From: Ignavibacteriota bacterium
Lineage (GTDB): Bacteria > Bacteroidota > Ignavibacteria > Tepidaquicellales > OLB5
Reading direction: 5' to 3'
DNA length: 39,008 nucleotides
Assembly: GCA_003820375.1 (NCBI GenBank)
Contig: RPQH01000039.1
Location: forward strand, 1-39,008
Part shown: positions 1 to 6,620 of the stretch, in pieces
Position numbering within the stretch: the first letter of the stretch is position 1
Layout of the letters: every line of letters starts with the position of its first letter
Program-made: the position numbers and the translations under genes
Notes under the pieces: model-generated
Databases searched by the model: none
Told to the model about the DNA's origin: nothing
The model's input: only the letters and a program-made list of their open reading frames with translations

Positions 1-173
1 CATAATCTTGGTATGGTGAAATCAACAAGACATTATGTACCATGGGAGTTAATTTATACAGAAGACATGAAACAAGAAGCGAAGCGATGATAAGAGAAAA
101 GGAATTAAAATCACATAAAGGAAAAGATTTTATCCGCGAACAGTTGGTTAGAGTCCGGCAACTGCCGGATTAA
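1..173 (+). pseudogene. 3' remnant of a GIY-YIG nuclease gene, frameshifted
   Basis: Frame 1 from base 1 reads HNLGMVKSTRHYVPWELIY, the middle of a small single-domain GIY-YIG nuclease (UvrC N-domain/YhbQ-like). It then hits a stop at 88-90. From about base 72 the match continues in frame 3 as TRSEAMIREKELKSHKGKDF and runs to TAA at 171-173, so one base has been lost near 70-73. The catalytic GIY and YIG half lies outside the window. The C-terminus (FIREQLVRVRQLPD) is encoded by sequence that includes a palindrome and runs straight into the tRNA-like repeat R1. A second decayed copy lies at 13448. Family identity comes from recognising the conserved spacing of VKST, PWELIY and REKELKS. The frameshift could be a sequencing error, but the second copy is also broken. 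Confidence 0.7.
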
Positions 174-210
174 TCAGAGGGTCGTCAGGCAACTGCCTGA
201 CCTCAGGAGC
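154..210 (+). repeat. tRNA-Asn-like 3' remnant R1 with two hairpins
   Basis: Bases 171-183 (TAATCAGAGGGTC) match the anticodon-loop end, 3' anticodon-stem strand and variable loop of a tRNA-Asn(GTT). Bases 202-210 (CTCAGGAGC) match the 3' acceptor strand plus discriminator seen in R2. The T arm is replaced by a perfect 18-base palindrome, GTCAGGCAACTGCCTGAC (184-201). A near-copy, TCCGGCAACTGCCGGA (154-169), sits where an anticodon arm would start. No 5' tRNA half is present, so this is not a functional tRNA. Confidence 0.7.
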
Positions 211-238
211 GAAAAAACCCACTATTTTGCGGGTTTTA
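211..238. terminator. Rho-independent terminator of R1, bidirectional
   Basis: AAAACCCAC, a loop and GCGGGTTTT form a stem with one mismatch at 214-237, flanked by an A-run on one side and a T-run on the other. It directly follows the tRNA-like 3' end as a tRNA terminator would. It is also downstream of the minus-strand gene that ends at 391. Confidence 0.6.
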
Positions 239-390
239 TTATTTCGGGCAGTAACATTTATTATATTTTTCCCTGATAAGATTTGCTGTACTTCATATAG
301 GCGTTAAATTTGATTAATCCCTGCTATTAAAGCCATTCTGGTTTTTAACTCATTTTTAATTTTCATAAAACTCAATTTTGAAAAATTATC

Positions 391-540
391 TTAAACCGGT
401 TCTCTGCCGGTCAGATATCTGACTATCAAAACAGTTACTGCCATAACCAAAAGAACATGGATAAATCCTCCTATTGTATAAGAACTTATCAAACCAATCA
501 GCCAGAGTGCAAAAAGCGATATATAAATTGTCAATAACAT
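391..540 (-). CDS. Lmo0937-family small membrane protein, copy 1
   Basis: A 49-aa protein reading MLLTIYISLFALWLIGLIS... with a second hydrophobic stretch (GGFIHVLLVMAVTVLIV) and the ending RYLTGREPV. Two membrane segments joined by a YTIGGFIH turn fit the Lmo0937 family of tiny membrane proteins, whose molecular function is unknown. It is too short for most ORF callers. The start ATG at 540-538 is preceded by AAAGAAATAGGT. A second copy of the same length lies 230 bp upstream on the same strand (773-922), so this is a tandem duplication. Each copy has its own similar leader, so they are probably separate transcripts. Identification rests on length, the GGFIH motif and the paralogous pair. 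Confidence 0.8.
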   Translation of the reverse strand: MLLTIYISLFALWLIGLISSYTIGGFIHVLLVMAVTVLIVRYLTGREPV

Positions 541-596
541 ACCTATTTCTTTATAAATTAATATTTAAAATATTCTAGTTTTAAAAAATAAGTTTA

Positions 597-652
597 CAGA
601 GATAAAACATTATTATCGAATCTTTATATTTTATAAATATCTATTATCTCTG
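597..652 (-). promoter_or_regulatory. Leader of Lmo0937 copy 1 with inverted repeat
   Basis: The 232-bp gap between the two copies holds CAGAGATAA (597-605) and its exact complement TTATCTCTG (644-652). The sequence beyond (about 640-710) resembles the matching stretch upstream of copy 2 (CTATTATCTCTGCAA). Conservation of a leader between paralogs suggests a promoter or a structured 5' UTR. No promoter boxes can be assigned with confidence. Confidence 0.35.
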
Positions 653-772
653 CAAATTTCAATATACCGTCTAATGCTGTTCATCACAACAACATTATTG
701 GAGGAAAAAACTAATATTATTCTTTAGGTATCCATCAATTATTTCTTAAGAAATAAAGTTAATATAATTTTA

Positions 773-922
773 TTAAGCTGCTCTTCTGCCAGTAACGAGT
801 TGGTAGATTAATAATATTACTGCAATAACCAAAAGAACATGAATAAATCCTCCCATAGTATAAGAACCAACCAGCCCTACCAGCCAGAGTACCACTAGAA
901 TTACAAATATTGTCCACAACAT
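773..922 (-). CDS. Lmo0937-family small membrane protein, copy 2
   Basis: A 49-aa protein starting MLWTIFVILVVLWLVG, with the central YTMGGFIHVLLVIAV motif and the ending QLVTGRRAA. The start ATG at 922-920 has AAGGA six to seven bases upstream, which fixes the start. It is the same length as the copy at 391-540 and very similar to it, particularly in the turn and second membrane segment. Two transmembrane helices with a basic C-terminus are predicted. Lmo0937-type proteins have no assigned biochemical role; a membrane stress role is only a guess. The C-terminal tails diverge most between the copies. Confidence 0.82.
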   Translation of the reverse strand: MLWTIFVILVVLWLVGLVGSYTMGGFIHVLLVIAVILLIYQLVTGRRAA

Positions 923-975
923 AATTATTTCCTTCTAAATTAATTAATATAAAAATTTTTTATTTAATAAGGGAA

Positions 976-1043
976 TTGCAGAAATAAAAATCATAGACAC
1001 CGGATCCATTTTATTTGATTAACCAAAACTATTATCTCTGCAA
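976..1043 (-). promoter_or_regulatory. Leader of Lmo0937 copy 2 with inverted repeat
   Basis: TTGCAGAAATAA (976-987) is complementary, with one mismatch, to TTATCTCTGCAA (1032-1043). The same arrangement precedes copy 1. Reading on the minus strand, TAGTTTTG follows the GCAGAGATAA arm and fits the TAnnTTTG box of Bacteroidota promoters, but the -33 element is not clear. The rest of the 923-1276 gap shows nothing further. Confidence 0.35.
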
Positions 1044-1276
1044 TTTCTAATTGACATCAAATGTTGTTTATCATTACAACATTATAAGAGTAAATTATAT
1101 TTCATTTATTAATGCATATCATCTTGTAATGATTACTGCAAGCTATTAAAATATTCGAGGTTAGTCAATTACTCATTAGGATGAAAAAAGAACTAAGTCT
1201 TTTATCAACCTATTGGACTATATTACTTAACATTTTACTTACCTAAATTTATTATAACAATAAAATATACTAATTC

Positions 1277-1687
1277 ATGCAAAAGAAAATTTTTATTCCG
1301 GTAATTATTTGTGTCTTAATTGGTGTTTTGGTTTTTTCCGGCAGTACGAGTTTCGATAATAAACCATCAGGGTCTTGTTACAAATATTTGGGGATAAAAA
1401 ATTGTAATTCAAAATGCCATAAAGTTGATAATAAAGGTAAACGATTTGAAATTTTACAGGATTCAAAACTCCTGCATGTAACCATTAACTTACAAACTGC
1501 TGAAGCAGATCAAATTGCAAAAGATAACGGATATAGTACTTCCGCATCTGAAACTCTTTTATGCTTAAAATGTCATGCTTTATATAAGGATATGGACACG
1601 GAAGAAATTTATAATAATTACGAAAAATTCCACGGTATTAAGATAGATTTCACGGTATTTAATAGTTTAAATTTCCGGAAATATTAA
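1277..1687 (+). CDS. Exported cytochrome c-like protein with one canonical and one CX3CH heme motif
   Basis: A 136-aa protein. Residues 1-22 form an N-terminal hydrophobic signal or anchor. The canonical heme-binding motif CLKCH is at 96-100. An earlier CNSKCH at 43-48 has three residues between the cysteines instead of two. The layout (YLGIKNC..CHK, then FEILQDSKLLH, then a cysteine motif some 50 residues on) matches the small multiheme cytochrome family with a YVGxxxCxxCHK start followed by W..S.H. The protein would sit in the periplasm or on the membrane and carry one or two c hemes. The aromatic and histidine positions after the first motif are degenerate (LLHVTINLQ). No clear Shine-Dalgarno sequence precedes the ATG. 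It stands alone, convergent with the regulator at 1711. Confidence 0.6.
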   Translation: MQKKIFIPVIICVLIGVLVFSGSTSFDNKPSGSCYKYLGIKNCNSKCHKVDNKGKRFEILQDSKLLHVTINLQTAEADQIAKDNGYSTSASETLLCLKCHALYKDMDTEEIYNNYEKFHGIKIDFTVFNSLNFRKY

Positions 1688-1710
1688 ATCATTTTATTAT
1701 CTGATGAAGA

Positions 1711-2361
1711 TTACTTGATAATGGAAGCATGTATAGCAATTTGAACTCTGGTATTCAAAGCCATTTTTTCAAGTATATTATGTACATGGCTTTTAACCGT
1801 ATAAATTGAAATACCAAGTTTATAAGCGATTTCTTTATTGGCTAATCCGTCAGCTATTAACCCCACTATTTCGCATTCACGTTTTGTCATTCTCACTGAT
1901 TGAATCAGCTTTGCATGGCTTAACTCTTTTACACCATAATCCATAATCTGTGAGAAAAGCGAGCCGGTAAGAATTGACGGTAAAACTTTTTCTCCATTGT
2001 TAACAGTTCGGATGGTGTTTGTTAACACGTTAACTGAAGCATCTTTTAGAATAAATCCTGAAACGCCAGCTTCTACAAACCGAAGAATATCTTCCTGAAT
2101 AGGAACAAGATCCATAACTATAACTTTAACATTTGGATAACTTTCTTTTATAGTTATTACAAGTTCAAGACTATTTTGATTTGATAAACCCAGGTCTATT
2201 AACACAACATGAGGAATTAATTCGCTGATTTTATCAATAACAAATTTACTATCTCCAAAAGCTGCAATTACATTAAAATCAGATTCCTTTTTTAATATTG
2301 AGTTTATTCCTTCACGAAGAAGCCTGTTATCTTCGATTAATATAATACGTATTTTTTTCAT
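1711..2361 (-). CDS. NarL/FixJ-family response regulator
   Basis: A 216-aa protein with a receiver domain (about 1-120) and a C-terminal LuxR-type helix-turn-helix (about 155-205, with LTIADG-like LIADGLANKEIAYKLGIS and TVKSHVHNIL). The acidic pair E10/D11, phospho-acceptor D56 (LIDLGLS) and K106 (FILKDAS) are present. The switch Thr/Ser normally found after the fourth strand is replaced by Asp (VIVMDLVP, D84), a feature I associate with a subgroup carrying VMDLxPxQxD. No histidine kinase is adjacent, so it is an orphan in this window. The kinase at 11694 belongs with a different regulator. It is expected to bind DNA as a dimer; its targets cannot be told from the sequence. Confidence 0.9.
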   Translation of the reverse strand: MKKIRIILIEDNRLLREGINSILKKESDFNVIAAFGDSKFVIDKISELIPHVVLIDLGLSNQNSLELVITIKESYPNVKVIVMDLVPIQEDILRFVEAGVSGFILKDASVNVLTNTIRTVNNGEKVLPSILTGSLFSQIMDYGVKELSHAKLIQSVRMTKRECEIVGLIADGLANKEIAYKLGISIYTVKSHVHNILEKMALNTRVQIAIHASIIK

Positions 2362-2604
2362 ATATTTCTTATGAAAAAATTGACGGTATTTTAATAAATG
2401 TAATATATAAATAATGTTTTTTCAAGCATAAAATATATTAATATTTACTTTTAATCAAAAATATCAACTCTTCCAAAAATCAGTGGAAACCAGGTCTTAC
2501 ATATCCAATATGATGGATGGAGTAAGATAATTAAAGAATTTCTAATTACAATTTGTACGAAGTAGTTATTCGCGGAATGAATTTTTGTTGTATTTTAATA
2601 AAAC
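2362..2604. other. Gap upstream of the response regulator
   Basis: This AT-rich stretch would contain the regulator promoter. I see no convincing promoter boxes, ORF or repeat here before repeat R2 begins at about 2605. Confidence 0.4.
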
Positions 2605-2760
2605 GTGGCAGTAAAATGGCATTAACTTAGTTACGTTTTATGTCAATTGGGGCTAATTGGGACTATAAATACCTGCAATTCTACGAAAAAATCAAACAAT
2701 TCAATATATTACTTTTTCTGTTAATCAGAGAGTTGTAGGTTCAAGTTCTGCCTCAGGAGC
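2605..2760 (+). repeat. Long repeat R2 ending in an exact tRNA-Asn(GTT) 3' half
   Basis: Bases 2718-2759 fold as the 3' half of a tRNA: anticodon loop CTGTTAA (GTT anticodon), stem TCAGA, five-base variable loop, T arm GTAGG-TTCAAGT-TCTGC, acceptor CTCAGGA and discriminator G. There is no 5' half. The preceding sequence, from TGGCAGTAAAATGGC (2606) through CTACGAAAAAATCAAACAAT, is shared with R4 at 13251 and more loosely with R3 at 9833. The repeat is therefore a unit of about 155 bp with a tRNA-like right end, not a lone tRNA scar. R2 is the least rearranged copy. Confidence 0.8.
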
Positions 2761-2761
2761 G

Positions 2762-2790
2762 AAAAAACCCACTTTTTGTGGGTTTTTTAT
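2762..2790. terminator. Terminator at the right end of R2, bidirectional
   Basis: AAAAAACCCAC, loop TTTTT, then GTGGGTTTTTT form a perfect stem with T-runs on both strands. It ends the tRNA-like repeat and lies 97 bp beyond the stop of the minus-strand rubrerythrin gene, for which it probably serves. Confidence 0.8.
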
Positions 2791-2886
2791 TTCCTGTGGT
2801 AATATGGCAAAAAATTGGTTACTTTTTACACCAATTACAACATCATCACCTGATAACTTATGAGGCTGTCAGAGATTTTGAATCTT

Positions 2887-3459
2887 CTATTTAAACACTA
2901 TAAAATCCCCGGCTGGTTCACCGCATATTCCGCACTTGCCCGGTACTTCTGTTTCATATGTGTTGCCGCATAACGGGCATACTCTGTAAACTGAAGGAAG
3001 CTCTGATTCTTTTCCAGCATTAAGCGAATCCATCGCTGCTTCAAATAAAATCTTATGCTTCATTTCTGTTTTGAAAGCATAGTTAAATGTAACTATAGCA
3101 TTTCTTACCTTTGCAGCTTTAGCTGTTTCAATGAATCCCGGATACATAGTTGTGACTTCGTATGTTTCACCGTTAATTGCATCCTGCAAATTATCTTTGG
3201 TCGATTTTACCTCGAATTCAGGATTGAAGTCATCAGGTTTATCACCCAGCTCTTCAAGTGCTTTTTTGTGGTTGTTGGCGTGTATTTTCTCTGCATGTGA
3301 AGCAGCTTCGAACAGCACCGCAATATTTTTATAGCCGTCTTCCTGTGCCTTCTTTGAATATGCTGCATACTTTGCGCTTGCAGTTGTTTCACCCTTGAAT
3401 GCATCTTTAAGGTCCAGTATTGTCTTTGTATTATCCAGTATTGTCTTTGTGTTTTCCAT
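2887..3459 (-). CDS. rbr: Rubrerythrin
   Basis: A 190-aa protein. The N-terminal ferritin-like four-helix domain binds a diiron centre, with ligands in DAFKGETTASAKY, FEAASHAEKIHANNH, NGETYEVTTMY and FKTEMKHKILFEAA. The C-terminal rubredoxin-like domain has CPLCGNTY and CGICGEP for a single Fe(SCys)4 site. Rubrerythrins reduce hydrogen peroxide in the cytosol of anaerobes and microaerophiles. The N-terminus contains an in-frame tandem duplication (NTKTILD twice, residues 3-16) not expected in the family, so translation could alternatively start later. It sits alone between R2 and the metal-efflux cluster, and the R2 terminator lies downstream. Confidence 0.93.
   Translation of the reverse strand: MENTKTILDNTKTILDLKDAFKGETTASAKYAAYSKKAQEDGYKNIAVLFEAASHAEKIHANNHKKALEELGDKPDDFNPEFEVKSTKDNLQDAINGETYEVTTMYPGFIETAKAAKVRNAIVTFNYAFKTEMKHKILFEAAMDSLNAGKESELPSVYRVCPLCGNTYETEVPGKCGICGEPAGDFIVFK
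3412..3453 (-). repeat. 21-bp tandem duplication in the rubrerythrin N-terminus
   Basis: Two adjacent 21-bp units (3412-3432 and 3433-3453) differ at two third-codon positions. They encode NTKTILD twice. The reading frame is kept. Confidence 0.9.
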
Positions 3460-3803
3460 TGTTGTATTCCGTTTCTAGTTGGCTTTATATTTAGTTTTTA
3501 TTTCTGAGTAAAGTGAGCAGATGTTTATTTGTCCAATTTTGAACAGTATCTCAAATATATTGAAAATTATGTGTTTAGAATATCCATAAATTCCCGAATA
3601 ATTTGTTCATTATTTTACAAGAGTTCAGCAAAGTGATTAACATATCTTAAATATAATTTTTTGGTTTGATATTTTTTTATGAGCAAAAAATGGCGGTAAT
3701 TTAAACTATTATTTCTCATAATCTTAAGATGGTATCTTATAGACTAATTAATTTTATATTTTTTTGTAATAAATATTATTACTATTATTGTATAGAATCT
3801 GAT
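3460..3803. other. Divergent intergenic region between rubrerythrin and the efflux cluster
   Basis: AT-rich DNA that must hold the promoters for both directions. The only notable item is AAAAATGGCGGTAATTTA near 3687, a weak echo of the AAAATGGCAGTAA left end of the R repeats. No ORF or stem-loop is convincing. Confidence 0.4.
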
Positions 3804-4124
3804 ATGAAAATTAAGCAAACTATAAATATTACCGGCATTTTTTTACTAATAGTGATGGGCTTTTTGTTCCTGCACTCAGAGTTGAATTTTTTCATGCCCG
3901 AAGAGCATGCCCATACATCACATGATATTTGCGAAATTATTAATAGTGCCAAAACTGAAAATAATAATCTAAATAATTCAAAAGTACTAAGCTTTGATTT
4001 ATTCAATGATTTCTTAACAATTCCTAAAATATTATCTGCAGATATTACCAAAGCTATAGTTAATCCTCAAAAAACAGAAACATGCATTAAACTTAATATC
4101 TTAAACAATTCTTTCCTGATTTAG
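3804..4124 (+). CDS. Small membrane-anchored His-containing protein of unknown function at the head of the efflux cluster
   Basis: A 106-aa protein from the ATG at 3804, starting MKIKQTINITG. An in-frame ATG at 3729 exists, but it adds a Phe/Tyr-rich leader unlike a normal N-terminus. Residues 9-26 are hydrophobic (GIFLLIVMGFLFLH). They are followed by PEEHAHTSHD, a His/Glu stretch that could bind metal, and then a polar tail. It lies 56 bp upstream of the outer-membrane factor gene on the same strand and is probably transcribed with it. I recognise no family. Small His-bearing proteins often lead metal-efflux operons in this phylum, so a role in metal sensing or delivery is an inference from position and the histidines. 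Confidence 0.55.
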   Translation: MKIKQTINITGIFLLIVMGFLFLHSELNFFMPEEHAHTSHDICEIINSAKTENNNLNNSKVLSFDLFNDFLTIPKILSADITKAIVNPQKTETCIKLNILNNSFLI

Positions 4125-4180
4125 TCCTTCTTTCTACATTTAGCTTCACAATTTCCTAAAATATTTTAATTTTTAAAAAT

Positions 4181-5434
4181 ATGATGAAAAATATTATATT
4201 TTTATTGTTTTTATTTTTTGTTTATAAAAATATAGTCTCACAGGATAAACTTCCTCAAACATTAAGTTTATCAGATGTGGAAAAAATGGCAATACAATAT
4301 AATCCCGCATTAAAAAAAGGAGATAACAGAATTCTATCTGCTGAAGGAAGATACTTAACAGGTGTTTCACCTCAAATGCCGGAATTGTCATTATCATATG
4401 ACTTTGTTCCTGCTGGTTCAAGCTTAGGAAACTATGAAGAGAGAAGTATAGAAATTAACCAGAGCATTGAGTTTCCATTGAAGCTTATCCACAAAGGTAA
4501 AAAACTAAATAATGAAATCAATATAATTGCATCAGAAAATGACATTACAAGCTTAAACATAATAAATAATGTAAGAAGAGCATATATTATCTTACTGCAA
4601 AAACAAGCTTTAATTAAAATTGCAGAAGAGAATTATAGTGTTGCAAGTGAGTTTAAATCCAAATCATCAATCCGCTTTGATGTTGGAGAGGCAACAAATC
4701 TTGAAAAGCTTACCGCTGATGTTCAGCATGCACAAGCTTTGAATAACCTTGAAACATTAAAGAACGAATATTTGATTGCTTTGAGTGACATGTTATATTC
4801 TGTAGGGATAAAACAAATTTACAGCGATTATAATCCTGTACTACTTGATTCTCTAACATTTAAATATTTTGATGAAAGCCTCGAAAGTGTTATTCAAATA
4901 TCTTTGAAAACAAATCCTTTACTAACTTTGTCTGAGCTAAGAAAAAATGGTGCAGTTATGAACAGAAAAATTGCAATCAGTTCATTTTTACCGGATTTAA
5001 CAATTGGTTATAAGAGGCAGTCAATAAGCGGTATAAATAATTATTATGGAATAAACTTAGGAATATCTTTGCCCCTGTGGTTTATGTTTGACCAAAAAGG
5101 AAAAGTTAAAGAAGCCGATGCTGAAATAAAAGTATCCGAATATGAATACGATGAAATTTATCTCGACGTTGTAAACTCAACTAAGAAAGCTTACATTAGC
5201 TTAAAGAATAGTGAAAAGCAAATATTGCTTTATAAAAATACATTGCTACCCGAATCGGAAGAAATATTCAGAATTGCAAGTACTAATTATGAGATTGGTG
5301 AAATTACATATCTTGAATTTTTACAGTCAAAACAAATATTAATTACAACCAAAGAAAATTATATATCGGCACTATCGAATTTTAATCTAAACCTGATAGA
5401 ATTAGAAAAAGCATTAGGAAGAAAATTATTTTAA
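4181..5434 (+). CDS. cusC: CusC/CzcC-type outer-membrane factor (TolC superfamily)
   Basis: A 417-aa protein with a signal peptide (about 1-21, ending in IVSQ). Two outer-membrane efflux repeats follow, each with long amphipathic helices that form the periplasmic tunnel (for example SVASEFKSKSSIRFDVGEA and SEEIFRIASTNYEIGEITYLEFLQSK, the typical F..G.I..LE/L motif). Length is normal for HME-type outer-membrane factors. It has no lipobox cysteine. It is followed 13 bp later by the adaptor gene, then directly by the RND pump gene, so the three form one operon and one tripartite complex. The start may be 4181 or the next ATG at 4184. The gene symbol reflects the family, not a proven substrate. 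Confidence 0.88.
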   Translation: MMKNIIFLLFLFFVYKNIVSQDKLPQTLSLSDVEKMAIQYNPALKKGDNRILSAEGRYLTGVSPQMPELSLSYDFVPAGSSLGNYEERSIEINQSIEFPLKLIHKGKKLNNEINIIASENDITSLNIINNVRRAYIILLQKQALIKIAEENYSVASEFKSKSSIRFDVGEATNLEKLTADVQHAQALNNLETLKNEYLIALSDMLYSVGIKQIYSDYNPVLLDSLTFKYFDESLESVIQISLKTNPLLTLSELRKNGAVMNRKIAISSFLPDLTIGYKRQSISGINNYYGINLGISLPLWFMFDQKGKVKEADAEIKVSEYEYDEIYLDVVNSTKKAYISLKNSEKQILLYKNTLLPESEEIFRIASTNYEIGEITYLEFLQSKQILITTKENYISALSNFNLNLIELEKALGRKLF

Positions 5435-5447
5435 AAGAATTTAGTTT

Positions 5448-6620
5448 ATGAAAAAAATATTAATCATATTATTTACTGCACTGATAATTTCGGGATGTAA
5501 AAACAATGGAAATGATAGTCATAAGGAAGAAGGACATGAGCAACATGAAGAAGAAAATAAAGAGCTGGTGATACTTTCAAAGGAGTCACAGGAAACAATA
5601 AAGCTGGAAACAGAAATAGCCAGGGAAGAAGAATACAAAGGATACATTAAAATACCCGCGGTAATAGTCACTGATCAAAATTATGAAGCTCAGGTTGGAC
5701 CAATTGTTTCAGGAAAGGTAAAAAAAGTATATGCAAGTGTTGGCACGCATGTAAAAGCTGGACAGGTTTTAATGCTGATAGAAGGACTGGAAATTGGTGT
5801 ATTGAAAGCAGACTTCCTAAAAGCAAAAACGACATTGGACTTCACTGAACAGGAATACGAAAGACAGAAATCATTATCGGAGCTGAATGCAGGTTCACAA
5901 AAAAACTTAAACTCATCCAGAGCAGAATATGAAAAGGCGTTAGCTGAGTTTAATGCTATGGATAAAAAGATTCATTCCATAGGTCTTAAAGATAGTGATG
6001 TAATTAATTCAAAGAATGATCTGCATTCTGCAGGAGATTTAGCTGTCAGGGCACCAATAAGCGGTGTAATAGTTGAAAGAAATGTTGTTGCAGGTCAATT
6101 TCTGGAATCTTCTTCAATTGGATTTAAAATATTAAATACTTCATCATTACTTGTAGACGGGCAGGTTTATGAAAATGATTATAAAAATCTTAGAAACGTT
6201 TCTTCAGCAGAGTTTATTACTTCTTCACTGCCAGGTGTTGTATTTCCATGCACCATTACATATAAAGGCGGAATGATAGATGAAAAAACAAGAACAATCA
6301 AAATTATTGCAAAAGTAAATAACAATCAAAATATACTATTGCCTCAAATGTTTGGAGAACTTCAAATTCCTGCTGGTGAAACCTCTGTAGGAATTTTTGT
6401 CCCTTCTGAATCTATTGTAAGAATCGATAACCAGGATTTCATATTTGTGCAATCTGATGACACTACATACCTTAAAAAAGCGGTAACAACCGGTTCAAAT
6501 TTCAAAGATAAAATTGAAATTAAAGAAGGTTTAGAAGCCGGTGAAAGATTTGTTATTAAAGGCACATTTTATTTAAAGTCGGAATTAATGAAAGAATCTA
6601 TTGAGGAGCATGGACATTAA
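5448..6620 (+). CDS. cusB: CusB/CzcB-type periplasmic adaptor lipoprotein (HlyD family)
   Basis: A 390-aa protein with a lipoprotein signal (LIISGC, lipid-bearing Cys17). A His/Glu-rich linker (SHKEEGHEQHEEENKE, about 24-39) may pre-bind metal. The biotinyl/lipoyl-like barrel comes in two halves (VSGKVKKVYASVGTHVKAGQ at about 87-106 and LAVRAPISGVIVERNVVAG near 200), separated by a helical hairpin. A beta-barrel and a membrane-proximal domain follow. It would link the inner-membrane pump to the outer-membrane channel. The stop TAA is immediately followed by the pump ATG (TAAATG), so expression is tightly coupled. The CusF-like and CusB N-terminal methionine motifs of E. coli are not evident. 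Confidence 0.88.
   Translation: MKKILIILFTALIISGCKNNGNDSHKEEGHEQHEEENKELVILSKESQETIKLETEIAREEEYKGYIKIPAVIVTDQNYEAQVGPIVSGKVKKVYASVGTHVKAGQVLMLIEGLEIGVLKADFLKAKTTLDFTEQEYERQKSLSELNAGSQKNLNSSRAEYEKALAEFNAMDKKIHSIGLKDSDVINSKNDLHSAGDLAVRAPISGVIVERNVVAGQFLESSSIGFKILNTSSLLVDGQVYENDYKNLRNVSSAEFITSSLPGVVFPCTITYKGGMIDEKTRTIKIIAKVNNNQNILLPQMFGELQIPAGETSVGIFVPSESIVRIDNQDFIFVQSDDTTYLKKAVTTGSNFKDKIEIKEGLEAGERFVIKGTFYLKSELMKESIEEHGH

Noticed and set aside
2718..2759. A functional tRNA-Asn gene at R2
   Set aside because: The 3' half folds well, but no D arm or 5' acceptor strand exists upstream; the preceding bases are the shared repeat leader.
3729..3803. Longer 131-aa start for the small protein before the efflux genes
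   Set aside because: The added residues are a Phe/Tyr/Cys-rich run unlike a normal N-terminus, while MKIKQTINITG at 3804 begins a typical basic-plus-hydrophobic signal.
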